A stretch of 33,042 nucleotides of DNA, taken from the NCBI GenBank assembly GCA_036675645.1, contig JAKFEP010000046.1, positions 1-33,042 of the forward strand. The letters run 5' to 3'. Shown one piece after another: positions 23,175 to 30,735 of the stretch; the first letter of the stretch is position 1, and every line of letters starts with the position of its first letter. Below the pieces are notes generated by a model. It was given only the letters and a program-made list of their open reading frames with translations. It was not told the DNA's origin and made no database searches. The stretch is from Methylotenera_A sp036675645. Its GTDB lineage: Bacteria; Pseudomonadota; Gammaproteobacteria; Burkholderiales; Methylophilaceae. The position numbers and the translations under genes were made by a program.

Positions 23175-25400
23175 ATGATAAACAAACAAGATTTGGCATT
23201 CAAGGCCGAAACATTTCAAGCTGCAAAAGTCTGTATAGCACTCGGCTGGGATGTGCTCCCTGTGCACAGCATTGACCAAAACGGCGGCTGCACATGTGGC
23301 GTTCCAAATTGCCAATCCGCAGGAAAGCATCCTGCATTGGTCAATGGATTAAAAGGTGCAAGCCGCGATCCTGACCAAATCGAACGCTGGTTTGGGGCAA
23401 CTGCACCAATTCGCAATCTTGGCGTGGTGACGGGCGAGATTAGTGATTTAACTGTGCTCGATATTGATGTTGGCGAGGGTAAGGAAGGCGACAAGCATTG
23501 GCAAGAATTGACAAAAGAGCATGGTGAGCCAGTTACGCGAATGGTTTCAACAGGTGGAGGCGGTGTTCATGTCTACTTTCGCTACCATAGCGGCCTTAAA
23601 ACAGCAGCGAATGTTTTAGGAAAAAACATTGATTGCAGAAACGATTCTGGCTACGTTTTGGCTCCACCTTCTCGTCATATTTCAGGTAAATCATATAGCT
23701 GGTTAAATCCTGAAGAGAGCATATGCAGCCTGCCAGCACATCTTGCAATACGCAAAGAAAACAGGGGCAGACCGAAACGCGACGATATGTACAGTGGAAA
23801 ATATTCCATTGACCAAGTTGAATCAATGCTGCAGGTCATCCCTTCTGACGACAGAGATTTTTGGCGTTCTACAGGCATCGTATTAGGCAGAACATTCAAA
23901 CGCTCGGATCAAGCGTGGGATGTGTACGTGCAATGGGCTAACAAATATGTTGGCGTCAAGGGCAGAAATCACGACAACATTATGCGCGAAAGCTTCTATG
24001 TGCTCAGCAAAGAGAACGCTGAAAAAGAATTGACCATTGGAACAATCGTCAAGGCCGCTATTGATAATGGCTGGTCGCCAAAGGCGGGTGAAGTTCCAAT
24101 AGGCAATTTTGTGTTCTATGGTCCAGGAAACAATTATATTTACCGCCCGACAATAAGCCAATGGATTGCTGCGGCAGTTGATGCTGCTGTTAGCCCTGTT
24201 AACGAAGGTGGCAAGTTGGTGAAGGCCAGTGAGTGGCTGAAGACCAATCAACTTGTAACTTCAATAACATGCAATCCACAAATTGAAGAAGATTACTTAA
24301 AAGGCCACGATTGCCGTAATGGTGAGATTGTTGAAGTCGCTGGCGCAGCTTTGTTCAACACTTATCGCAAACCAACAACTGAACTTGGTGACCCAAAATT
24401 AGCAAAGCCTTTTCTAGACCACTGTGACAAGGTCTTTAATAAACCCTCTGCCAATGAAAAAGTTCCAAACTCAGAGCAATTCCTTTTGTATATAGCTCAC
24501 ACAGTTCAAATACCTTGGGAAAAAAAACGTTTCGCGCTGATGATTGCTGGTGGACAAGGTGTTGGAAAAGACACGGCGATTGAGTTCTGCATACCTGCTT
24601 TGGGAAGTTGGAACGTAGCTTCAATAGACCCATCTGCACTTGATTCGCAATTTAATGAGTACGCTGCAAGCACCTTGGTGCGTATTTCAGAGGCAGCAAA
24701 TTTACATGAAATGTCCAAGTGGGCATTCAACGAAAGAACAAAAGTTTTAATTGCAGGCAGTCCAGACACTTGCACCATCAATCCTAAGTATGGGTCTAAA
24801 TTTTCGGTAAAGATGCATTGCGGTGTTCTGCTTACAACCAATCATCTTGCCTCAGGCATCTACATCCCCCAAGACGACCGCAGATATGACGTAATTGAGT
24901 GTGCAACACTTGAAGAAATGGGGCTGTCCAATGAAAAAGTGAGAAGAGAGTACTTTACTGACCTTTGGGATTGGTTTTTAACTGGCGGCGATAAGCACAT
25001 AGCCGCTTACTTGCACGAAAAAGACATCAGCCAATTTAACCCAAATAATGGACAACGAAAAACAGCTGCGCATCAAAATGTTATTCAGGCAGGGCGCGAG
25101 CGTCATGCATGGATGCGCGACATTATAGAACAGCTAAATCATCCCAAATTCGTTTCGTTTCCAACAATCAGGGCAATCGCACAAAAGCATGGCGAAGATG
25201 TTCATTCGGCGACTTTCCCTAGCCGCGCTGCAAATGCTTTAACCGATTCAGACTATGTTAAGTACCCAAACCCAACCGTGGCCGATGGTAGGTGGCGCAA
25301 AGTGAGCTTTCCTAAAAGTTTTCAAGTTTACGCAAAAATTGGCACGCCTTTGGGACTTGACCCCTTGCCGTATGTAAAAGCTCACGAGGAGTTATTTTAA
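23175..25400 (+). CDS. Replication protein: PrimPol primase fused to SF3-type helicase
   Basis: I start this at MINKQDLAFKAE (741 aa); a start at 23136 would overlap alpA. The N-terminal PrimPol domain has a zinc-type cluster C39-x-C41-x4-C46 leading to GKHP, a catalytic VLDIDVG (about 95-100), and GGGVHVYF (about 127-135). A PriCT-like region follows (DRDFWRSTGIVLGRTF...). A middle segment of about residues 310-370 resembles the next small protein. The C-terminal helicase has Walker A GGQGVGKDT (about 458-466) and LLTTNHLA, as in phage/D5-type DUF5906 proteins. It probably initiates and unwinds at the element's own origin. Such single-protein primase-helicases are standard in satellites and P4-like plasmids/phages. 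Confidence 0.88.
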   Translation: MINKQDLAFKAETFQAAKVCIALGWDVLPVHSIDQNGGCTCGVPNCQSAGKHPALVNGLKGASRDPDQIERWFGATAPIRNLGVVTGEISDLTVLDIDVGEGKEGDKHWQELTKEHGEPVTRMVSTGGGGVHVYFRYHSGLKTAANVLGKNIDCRNDSGYVLAPPSRHISGKSYSWLNPEESICSLPAHLAIRKENRGRPKRDDMYSGKYSIDQVESMLQVIPSDDRDFWRSTGIVLGRTFKRSDQAWDVYVQWANKYVGVKGRNHDNIMRESFYVLSKENAEKELTIGTIVKAAIDNGWSPKAGEVPIGNFVFYGPGNNYIYRPTISQWIAAAVDAAVSPVNEGGKLVKASEWLKTNQLVTSITCNPQIEEDYLKGHDCRNGEIVEVAGAALFNTYRKPTTELGDPKLAKPFLDHCDKVFNKPSANEKVPNSEQFLLYIAHTVQIPWEKKRFALMIAGGQGVGKDTAIEFCIPALGSWNVASIDPSALDSQFNEYAASTLVRISEAANLHEMSKWAFNERTKVLIAGSPDTCTINPKYGSKFSVKMHCGVLLTTNHLASGIYIPQDDRRYDVIECATLEEMGLSNEKVRREYFTDLWDWFLTGGDKHIAAYLHEKDISQFNPNNGQRKTAAHQNVIQAGRERHAWMRDIIEQLNHPKFVSFPTIRAIAQKHGEDVHSATFPSRAANALTDSDYVKYPNPTVADGRWRKVSFPKSFQVYAKIGTPLGLDPLPYVKAHEELF

Positions 25401-25613
25401 ATGCTCATGTTAGAGGACTTTGTCTACTGCACACGACAAAACAAATTTTATTACAAACCAACTGGCATCGCATGGAAAAGTGCGGGAATAAATGCCCTGT
25501 GTGAACCCATCGAAGAAAATGGCAAGTTAATCAAGCCAACAGACTGGATTCGAAAACATGCACGCGTTGAAACCATGCCTGAAAGGGCAAGCCGAAGCCC
25601 GTTGGATTGTTAG
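25401..25613 (+). CDS. Small protein homologous to the middle of the replication protein
   Basis: The protein has 70 residues and starts directly after the replication gene's stop, with a GAGGAG ribosome site 10 bases upstream. Its FYYKPTGIAWKSAG...CEPIEENGKLIKPTDWI lines up with YIYRPTISQWIAAA...VSPVNEGGKLVKASEWL of the adjacent PrimPol-helicase (about residues 320-360): identical P-T, W, A, P, E, GKL, K and W positions. It may be a free-standing copy of a connector domain, a trans-acting accessory factor, or a remnant of a second primase gene. Intact start, ribosome site and coding frame favour a real gene. Function unknown. Confidence 0.6.
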   Translation: MLMLEDFVYCTRQNKFYYKPTGIAWKSAGINALCEPIEENGKLIKPTDWIRKHARVETMPERASRSPLDC

Positions 25614-25626
25614 CAATAAGAGCTTT

Positions 25627-25658
25627 AACCAAAAAACGCTAGCCGAGATTTTTTGGTT
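25627..25658 (+). terminator. Perfect 10-bp inverted repeat between replication and capsid genes
   Basis: AACCAAAAAA (25627-25636) and TTTTTTGGTT (25649-25658) with a 12-base loop. It is AT-rich with the T-run inside the stem, so it may be an attenuator or weak terminator that separates early from late genes. Confidence 0.45.
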
Positions 25659-25690
25659 TCCATATAAGGCCATTTGAAAAGGAAATTATC

Positions 25691-26722
25691 ATGCAGATAA
25701 ATCGTAATCAAGGACAATTAGTTTTAATCGCTTTCGAGATGATGAAAGCCAACGGCTCCACAGCAACACTTGTCGCCGCAGCCAATAGTGCCCGTTACAT
25801 GCCTGAGGTCACAAGAGAAGTGTTGAAAGCAGCCTCTGAAGCAGGCGGTTTAAATGATGTCGACTTCGGATCTCACGTAGCTCCGTATCGTCAGGCAGTA
25901 GACGCATTTATTGAGAGCCTTCGTGATGCAAGTATATTCGACCAAATCTTGCCGAATATGCGTCGTCTGCCTTTGCACACCCGCATCGTATCCGCGACTT
26001 ATGCAATTACAGGCTCACAAGTGGGCGAGGGTCTTGCCAAGCCAATTTCGCAGATGACAATTGGCGGTTCAGAGCTTGAATTGATGAAGGCAGCCACAAT
26101 TATTGTGCTTTCCAAAGAGATTTTTGTTAATTCAACCTCCGGCGCCCAAGCCTTGCTTTCAACAGAATTACGCAACGGTGTCGTTAGCGCGACCAATGCA
26201 ATTTTCATAGAAAAAATTCTTAATGGTGTAACGCCCATAAACTCGGCTGGCTCGTCAGTTGCGAATATTTTGGCCGATGTGGAAAACCTGTTTGATGCTG
26301 TCCAGTTTAAAAGCTTATCCGCGCTGTATTTTGTGACCAATAGCGCAACAGCAACTAAGCTCGCTTCAAAACCTGCGACTAATGGCGATGGCTTTGCCTT
26401 TCCAACCGTGAGCCCAATGGGTGGAACGCTCGCAGGAATACCTTTGCTAGTAACCGATGCTTTAGAGCCAGACAGCGATGGTAGTCGACTTCTCTTGTTG
26501 GACGCTCAGGGGATTGCAGGTAACAGCGACACTATCACATTGGACGTTAGTGAGGAAACATTGCTTGAATTGGACTCAGCCCCTGACAATCCAACCAACT
26601 CAGGCACTGTTATGACCAGCCTGTTTCAGAACGGCTTACGTGCCTTGAAAGCTGAACGCTATCTTGGCGCTGAGGTCATCCGCCAAAACGCCGTTGCTTA
26701 TGTTGAGGGTGTCAATTATTAA
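25691..26722 (+). CDS. HK97-type phage major capsid protein
   Basis: The protein has 343 residues. A short N-terminal region (about 1-70) is followed by the capsid core: FIESLRDASIFDQILPNMRRLPLHTRIVSATYAITGSQVGEGLAKPIS, then YFVTNSATATKLAS, GGTLAGIPLLVTDAL, and a C-terminal TSLFQNGLRALKAERYLGAEVIRQNAVAYVEG. This is the usual ending of HK97-fold capsid proteins, where an F.QN..AL.AER strand closes the A domain. An AAGGAA ribosome site precedes the ATG. No prohead protease or portal gene accompanies it. The N-terminal scaffold (delta) region is short. The call rests on pattern recognition and should be verified by structure prediction. Confidence 0.75.
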   Translation: MQINRNQGQLVLIAFEMMKANGSTATLVAAANSARYMPEVTREVLKAASEAGGLNDVDFGSHVAPYRQAVDAFIESLRDASIFDQILPNMRRLPLHTRIVSATYAITGSQVGEGLAKPISQMTIGGSELELMKAATIIVLSKEIFVNSTSGAQALLSTELRNGVVSATNAIFIEKILNGVTPINSAGSSVANILADVENLFDAVQFKSLSALYFVTNSATATKLASKPATNGDGFAFPTVSPMGGTLAGIPLLVTDALEPDSDGSRLLLLDAQGIAGNSDTITLDVSEETLLELDSAPDNPTNSGTVMTSLFQNGLRALKAERYLGAEVIRQNAVAYVEGVNY

Positions 26723-26730
26723 AGGAAAAC

Positions 26731-27123
26731 ATGATGTTCAAAATTATTGATACAAAGGCATTACAGAAGCAATTAGCTGTTCTATGGCAAAAATTGATGG
26801 GTGAGAAGTGGGAGGATGTAAACCAAGCCATTGTTGCTAGTCAATCTGCGATGTTTTTCGAGCTAGCAAAACGAATTGATGAAGACATTGATCATGCCTT
26901 AAATAAAATGGAGGCCGATTTTATGAAAGCCTTTGCGCGCATTGAAGCTCAACATCCACCACTGAGTTTTGAAGGCAAGCATGAAGCTGGTAAGCAGTAC
27001 AAGCGAGGCCAATTCGTGAGCTTTCAAGGCCATACATGGCATTGCAATCGGCCAACAAAATCGACTCCATCGGAGGGCAAGATGTGGACATTGGCTGTTA
27101 GACGTGGCGAGGATGCGAGATGA
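26731..27123 (+). CDS. Possible capsid-associated protein with carbohydrate-binding-like C-terminus
   Basis: The protein has 130 residues and starts 8 bases after the capsid gene with an AGGAAAA site (ATG 26731 or 26734). Residues 1-75 look helical and could form a coiled coil (AVLWQKLMGEKWEDVNQAI...). Residues about 80-130 form a module with AGKQYKRGQFVSFQGHTWHCNRPTKSTPSEGKMWTLAV, the Y..G..V...G..W.......T...P......W pattern of small carbohydrate-binding modules that are common in phage head and tail fibre proteins. A decoration or head-fibre role is inferred from position and domain. Confidence 0.55.
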   Translation: MMFKIIDTKALQKQLAVLWQKLMGEKWEDVNQAIVASQSAMFFELAKRIDEDIDHALNKMEADFMKAFARIEAQHPPLSFEGKHEAGKQYKRGQFVSFQGHTWHCNRPTKSTPSEGKMWTLAVRRGEDAR

Positions 27124-27305
27124 CTAAGCAGCTGACCCTAGAGCATGTGCGTGAATGCGATGGTTTACACGTGCAAGATAACGGCACAGGCTTCTATGTG
27201 TGGATGATATTGAAGGATGGGCGAGAGGCTGTGTGGAATTGGGATTGGTTCGTGCCTAACTCCCAAACATGCGTTGTAATTGGTGGAGAGCATGAGGCTG
27301 CTTGA
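27120..27305 (+). CDS. Small protein of unknown function
   Basis: The protein has 61 residues, is acidic and aromatic-rich (VWMILKDGREAVWNWDWFVP). Its ATG overlaps the previous stop by four bases (ATGA), which supports translation. I recognise no family. After its stop the same frame stays open from 27315 to 27464, described separately. Confidence 0.55.
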   Translation: MTKQLTLEHVRECDGLHVQDNGTGFYVWMILKDGREAVWNWDWFVPNSQTCVVIGGEHEAA

Positions 27306-27489
27306 ATGTAATAAGGCGAATGTGAAGCGGCAAAGGACGATAGGCTTAAGGAACATACACAGACCACACAGGGCAGGAGCACGCTCGATACCTTACGCGC
27401 TCTATTCGCTGGTCGCCAATCGCCAATGGCCTTCACAACGTGGTGGGTGCCTGACCAAAGTTAAAGCGGGGGGAATATTAAATGTTTAA
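27292..27489 (+). CDS. Uncertain small reading frame in a compact accessory stretch
   Basis: This frame begins MRLLECNKANVK (65 aa from ATG 27292; a TTG at 27280 is also in frame) and contains a basic GARSIPYALYSLVANRQWPSQ segment. The frame shifted by one base (27315-27464, no start codon) also reads as plausible protein, with a STLDTLRALFAGRQSPMAFTT stretch. Small overlapping frames of this sort occur in P4-like islands. One of the two may be a true gene or a frameshifted remnant. I cannot decide between them. Confidence 0.3.
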   Translation: MRLLECNKANVKRQRTIGLRNIHRPHRAGARSIPYALYSLVANRQWPSQRGGCLTKVKAGGILNV

Positions 27490-27582
27490 AGCAGACCACG
27501 CGGAAACCAGCCGCCCAACAGTATTTTCATACATTCAAGCCGCGAATAATGGCGAAAGGACGAAAAATGCCACAAAAAACTA
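27481..27582 (+). CDS. Very small open reading frame before the terminase-like gene
   Basis: ATG at 27481 follows a G-rich ribosome site (GCGGGGGGAAT, 8 bases spacing) and encodes 33 residues (MFKADHAETSRPTVFSY...). It overlaps the start of the next gene by 16 bases. It may be a leader peptide coupling translation to the terminase-like gene. No homologue is recognised. Confidence 0.4.
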
Positions 27583-27845
27583 ACTTAACAGGGGCTAAAT
27601 CGGGCAAAGAATTGGTGAAGCTCCTTGTAGAAACTTACGGAATTAAGCAGGGTGCAGGCATGGTGCTAGTGCAAGTGGCAGGGCAGGCACTAGACCAAGC
27701 ACTTGAGGCCGAATCCCTTATTAAGGAACATGGCATGGTTGTGACGGGTGAACGAGGGCTACGTGCAAATCCAGCTTGTGGAATATCCCGTGACGCTCGC
27801 AATCGTATGCTTTCTGCGTTGGCTAAACTAAATTTGGAGTTTTGA
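27567..27845 (+). CDS. P27-like phage terminase small subunit
   Basis: I start this at MPQKTNLTGAKSGKEL (92 aa), 9 bases after an AAAGGA site; ATG 27549 is an alternative. The second half, ALDQALEAESLIKEHGMVVTGERGLRANPACGISRDARNRMLSALAKLNLEF, fits the conserved end of P27-family small terminases (a LI..HG..V....G...NPA.....A...ML......L pattern). Small terminases recognise the pac/cos site and recruit the large subunit, which is absent from this element. The protein is shorter than most P27 members. Satellites such as SaPIs use their own small terminase to redirect a helper's packaging motor, and the same is inferred here. Confidence 0.55.
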   Translation: MPQKTNLTGAKSGKELVKLLVETYGIKQGAGMVLVQVAGQALDQALEAESLIKEHGMVVTGERGLRANPACGISRDARNRMLSALAKLNLEF

Positions 27846-27846
27846 A

Positions 27847-28188
27847 ATGTCTAAAATCAAGCGACTTTATAAGGCAAATATTCAGGCAGACAATGCGATT
27901 AAAGCCATTTATATTAGCTATTTTGTATCATTAGGCCTAAACAGTGGGTCAAATCACGCATTAGAATGTGCAGAACATAAAGCAGATTTTGCGATTAAAT
28001 TTGGCAGCAATGAATATCGCCGTGCGGCTTGGTTGGCTGTATGTGATGAGGTGGGAAAACAGGCACCTGCTACGGTTTATTCGATTTTAAACGAACATTT
28101 TGCCTATGGGTCAGCCGCAAGATTCATTGAGGCATTTGATTATAAAACTCGGCAGCACCTTAAAGACGTGTCATTGACTGCAATCTAA
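27847..28188 (+). CDS. Hypothetical protein, last gene of the rightward operon
   Basis: The protein has 113 residues and its ATG lies 1 base after the terminase-like stop. It is mostly helical in character (NAIKAIYISYFVSLGLNSGSNHALECAEHKADFAIKFG). No signal peptide, membrane segment or known motif was found. Tight spacing to the terminase-like gene suggests a packaging or head-related helper, but this is only context. Confidence 0.6.
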   Translation: MSKIKRLYKANIQADNAIKAIYISYFVSLGLNSGSNHALECAEHKADFAIKFGSNEYRRAAWLAVCDEVGKQAPATVYSILNEHFAYGSAARFIEAFDYKTRQHLKDVSLTAI

Positions 28189-28213
28189 CTCTACTATGTG
28201 TTTGGTAAATCTA

Positions 28214-28993
28214 TTATAAAATACTTAGTGTAAGTTTCAACCTTTCCCATTCTTTTGAAACTTCCTCATTATTTGAATTAAAAATTTTGGATGAAAGCAA
28301 AACACCCCCATTTGCTTTAGTAGTTTCATATTTCGTGAGGCCTTCAATTGTTCTAATCTCAAAAGTTTCTATAATTGGGTTGTGTAGGAATAAATTATAC
28401 ATGTCTTCATAAACTCGTTCATAACGTATACGTGTCCATTCAATCCTAAGTAACGTTGAAACAATATGTTGTCCAAATATTGCTTGAGCTGCAATTGATA
28501 TCATTTCTAGATTTGTTGACCTATTAACTGCAATGGCGACAAAGATTAATACATACAATAAAGTTATTGTGCGGGTATTTTTTGCCATTTCTAATACAGT
28601 CGACTTGCTATGCATGGCGTTTTCTAAAAGCTGAGCAGCTAATTTTCTAATTGGTACTGTTTCATTGTTATTGTAATAGGCTTGTGTTTGGTCATGATTA
28701 AGAGCTATACCGTAGGCATGAGAGAGAAAATCTTTTAAACGCATATCGTCTGCACGAGGTTTTAAGTAAAGACGAACAAACATGTCCAGCGCAAATAATA
28801 AAATAACAGCTACGCAAAACAAGATTTGAAGAGCGTTATATATTCGCGGGAATTCAGCTTTATCGCATAATAGAATTGATAAGGAAAGAACCACAGAAGC
28901 CCAAAAAATCCGCCCTAAATACTTCTCGGATTTCTCAATGGGGTCATAGTAAGTTCTTTGTATTGGATCTTCTCTTGATAGTCTATTAGCCAT
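28214..28993 (-). CDS. CBASS effector, S-4TM-type membrane protein
   Basis: I start this at MANRLSREDPIQRTYYDP (259 aa), whose ATG overlaps the nucleotidyltransferase stop by 8 bases; the longer frame to 29137 runs deep into that gene. There are four hydrophobic segments in two pairs (about 28-43, 53-74, 141-157, 163-182), with a helical cytoplasmic insert between the pairs and a soluble tail of about 75 residues. This layout, directly downstream of a CD-NTase, matches the SMODS-associated 4TM effector family. On binding the cyclic oligonucleotide it is expected to open a pore in the inner membrane and kill or arrest the infected cell. The family call depends on topology and neighbour. Confidence 0.75.
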   Translation of the reverse strand: MANRLSREDPIQRTYYDPIEKSEKYLGRIFWASVVLSLSILLCDKAEFPRIYNALQILFCVAVILLFALDMFVRLYLKPRADDMRLKDFLSHAYGIALNHDQTQAYYNNNETVPIRKLAAQLLENAMHSKSTVLEMAKNTRTITLLYVLIFVAIAVNRSTNLEMISIAAQAIFGQHIVSTLLRIEWTRIRYERVYEDMYNLFLHNPIIETFEIRTIEGLTKYETTKANGGVLLSSKIFNSNNEEVSKEWERLKLTLSIL

Positions 28994-29978
28994 ATGCGGG
29001 AAAGCTCCCTCCGAAAATTTCAGCCCATTTTTTAATTGATTTTTCTTGATTTTTATCCTGAGTTTCAAAATAAATTGCATCCTGAGCTCTGACAAAGTCT
29101 TCACTAGCTTTAGAAGAAATTTTGTATCTATCTTCAATACTTAAATTATTCAACTCCCCTGAAAAACCTTTAGGATCTTGGAATGAAGAATATACAGCTG
29201 TGATTAAATGCCTAAAAAAGTCCCTGAGCTCAAAGTCAATGAACATTGAAACGCTCCCTTTTTTAGAAAAATAATCCAGAATCATTACCTCAAACAGATA
29301 TGATGGCATTGTTGGCATGGTTGGTCGCTTCTGCCAATATTTTAATGTGCGGATAATTTGCAAAATCTTCCCATCATGTTGCTGATTGATTGCGGTAATG
29401 TTGCGTTGATCAACTCTTGGGTCGGTCGCTTTCCAATCGCCACTTCCATCGGGTATGAGATAGTGTCCAGTGTCTGCCGTATAGAATGCAGGAACTATAT
29501 CGAAATTCCACTCATAAGAATTTAACTGCAATGTTGCCGCTTCTTGTCTTCGGTTTATGGCAGCTTTTGAATAACTACTTATAGTTCCTAGTGAGTTAAC
29601 CAGTTTATTTACAACCTTTATTGAATTTAATTTGCCATCATCATCCGTTAGCTTTGACAAAGTTGCATTTTCTTGAGGAACGTACACTTTATAATATTTA
29701 CCATAAGTAATTTCATAATAAGTGCCACCATCTGCAGCAAAGGTAAGCATCAAATCAATATCATCTAGTGGTCTTATTTTTGTATTTCTTGAAAATGAGC
29801 CATATTTAATATGCATTCCGTCATAGAGTCTGGGAAAATCTGCAACTGTATAAGGTAGATTTTCCAGTTGGCTAATTAGCCAGTCTCTACTTGCACGAGC
29901 GCTTGTTGTCCTAGTTGGATCTAGGTTAACTACGTTTCTGTTGAATTCATCAAAAGCGGTACTAACATGTGTTGCCAT
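28986..29978 (-). CDS. CBASS CD-NTase (cyclic oligonucleotide synthase)
   Basis: The protein has 330 residues. The nucleotidyltransferase core has YGSFSRNTKIRPLDDIDLMLTF, giving the Gly60-Ser61 motif and the metal-binding Asp73-x-Asp75. A third carboxylate, Asp160, lies in EWNFDIVPAF. HDGKILQIIRTLKYWQKR and a SYLFEVMILDYF helix follow, as in SMODS-type enzymes. It makes a cyclic di- or trinucleotide on phage infection, which activates the adjacent membrane effector. An AAAGGA ribosome site lies 8 bases before ATG 29978. Only two genes are present, with no Cap2/Cap3 or HORMA/TRIP13 regulators, so it is a minimal type I system. Low GC relative to the chromosomal genes suggests separate acquisition. 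Confidence 0.9.
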   Translation of the reverse strand: MATHVSTAFDEFNRNVVNLDPTRTTSARASRDWLISQLENLPYTVADFPRLYDGMHIKYGSFSRNTKIRPLDDIDLMLTFAADGGTYYEITYGKYYKVYVPQENATLSKLTDDDGKLNSIKVVNKLVNSLGTISSYSKAAINRRQEAATLQLNSYEWNFDIVPAFYTADTGHYLIPDGSGDWKATDPRVDQRNITAINQQHDGKILQIIRTLKYWQKRPTMPTMPSYLFEVMILDYFSKKGSVSMFIDFELRDFFRHLITAVYSSFQDPKGFSGELNNLSIEDRYKISSKASEDFVRAQDAIYFETQDKNQEKSIKKWAEIFGGSFPAYG

Positions 29979-30037
29979 GAAGTGTCCTTTGTTAGTTGAT
30001 AGTGGCCTGCACTAAAGTTATAGGCTTTAAAAGTCGT

Positions 30038-30060
30038 AAGGGAGCCTAAGCTCCCTTTTT
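30038..30060. terminator. Hairpin between the CBASS operon and the DUF1508 gene
   Basis: Stem AAGGGAG / CTCCCTT with a CCTAAG loop and a T-run on the plus strand. It lies 7 bases after the DUF1508 stop on the minus strand, so it may end that gene's transcription, though the T-run orientation favours the plus strand. Confidence 0.6.
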
Positions 30061-30066
30061 CTACTA

Positions 30067-30225
30067 CTAGCTGCCTGTATAACCGTTACGCCTTGCGTTT
30101 GCTACACAGTCTGGACGGTTCCTATAGCCTTCAGTAGATGCTCCTACTATATTGCCATTAGGGGCTGTTCGTGACCAGCGCCAATCATTGCGTAAATCCT
30201 GATAAATCTTCCACTTATCTAACAT
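30067..30225 (-). CDS. DUF1508 (YegP-like) small protein
   Basis: A 52-residue gene, short but convincing: KWKIYQDLRNDWRWSRTAPNGNIVGASTEGYRNRPDCVANARR fits the DUF1508 repeat (a K..W.........NG..I..S.EGY.....C...A..). An AAGGAA ribosome site lies 6 bases upstream of ATG 30225. DUF1508 proteins occur as one- or two-repeat proteins of unknown function; this one has a single repeat. It lies directly upstream of the CBASS genes on the same strand, separated by a hairpin. Confidence 0.7.
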   Translation of the reverse strand: MLDKWKIYQDLRNDWRWSRTAPNGNIVGASTEGYRNRPDCVANARRNGYTGS

Positions 30226-30522
30226 AATGGTTCCTTATAAATAGTAATTTGGAACCACTGGACACTAAATGCTTGCCAAATAATATTTATATCTTTACTA
30301 TTCGACTGTGCTTTTGTATTTAGCACCAGTGGTTTTAGTTCAACAACCACTACCACGGCTCATGACTAGTTTTTACTTTTCGAAGGGTCAATTCTAGTTG
30401 TGAGCCTTTTCTTTTAGATTCTGACAGGGTAATGTCTTGCATTGCTGTCAAAATCCTACTGTCTTACCATCTGTTTCTCCAATAATTGTAAAAAAACAAC
30501 ATCTTGTGCCTAAGCTACAAAT
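30226..30522. other. AT-rich stretch without a convincing gene
   Basis: About 300 bases with no supported gene. There is one 30-codon minus-strand frame (30350-30442, MQDITLSESKRKG...), which I do not call. An interrupted inverted repeat lies at 30253-30334. No promoter is clear. Confidence 0.5.
30253..30334. repeat. Interrupted inverted repeat with AT-rich loop
   Basis: AACCACTGG (30253-30261) is the reverse complement of CCAGTGGTT (30326-30334). Beyond a mismatched 2-3 base bulge the match continues with CTAAAT/ATTTAG, giving about 15 paired bases around a 47-base AT-rich loop. It could be a structured RNA, a protein-binding site or an old cargo boundary. Confidence 0.5.
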
Positions 30523-30723
30523 TTAGCTGTTTATTTTGTATGCGTCAATACTATTTTGTACACCTTTTTTTGCACCATTTGAGTGCGATTTGTCATTGTA
30601 TCTAACTTTATATTTAGCTGGGGGAGTTTTCATGTTAAATTTTTTGCGGGTAATTTTTGGCAAGTAATACAGCACCTCCTGCGAAAAAGTCGGCGACTTT
30701 ACTTCATCAGAGTGTCTTCCCAT
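30523..30723 (-). CDS. Small basic protein of unknown function beside the origin-like region
   Basis: The protein has 66 residues, many of them lysines (MGRHSDEVKSPTFSQEVLYYLPKITRKK...). Its start lies 12 bases from one 20-bp iteron, so its promoter would fall in the origin-like region. The ribosome site is weak. No family is recognised. It may be a small DNA-binding or copy-control protein, but the gene itself is not certain. Confidence 0.4.
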   Translation of the reverse strand: MGRHSDEVKSPTFSQEVLYYLPKITRKKFNMKTPPAKYKVRYNDKSHSNGAKKGVQNSIDAYKINS

Positions 30724-30735
30724 TTTTTAGCTCTG

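Noticed and set aside
28994..29137. A 48-residue N-terminal extension of the membrane effector
   Set aside because: It lies entirely within the end of the nucleotidyltransferase gene in another frame; the internal ATG at 28993 overlaps the stop codon as in coupled genes.
30350..30442. A 30-codon minus-strand frame (MQDITLSESKRKG...)
   Set aside because: No ribosome site and no family; too short to support without comparison.
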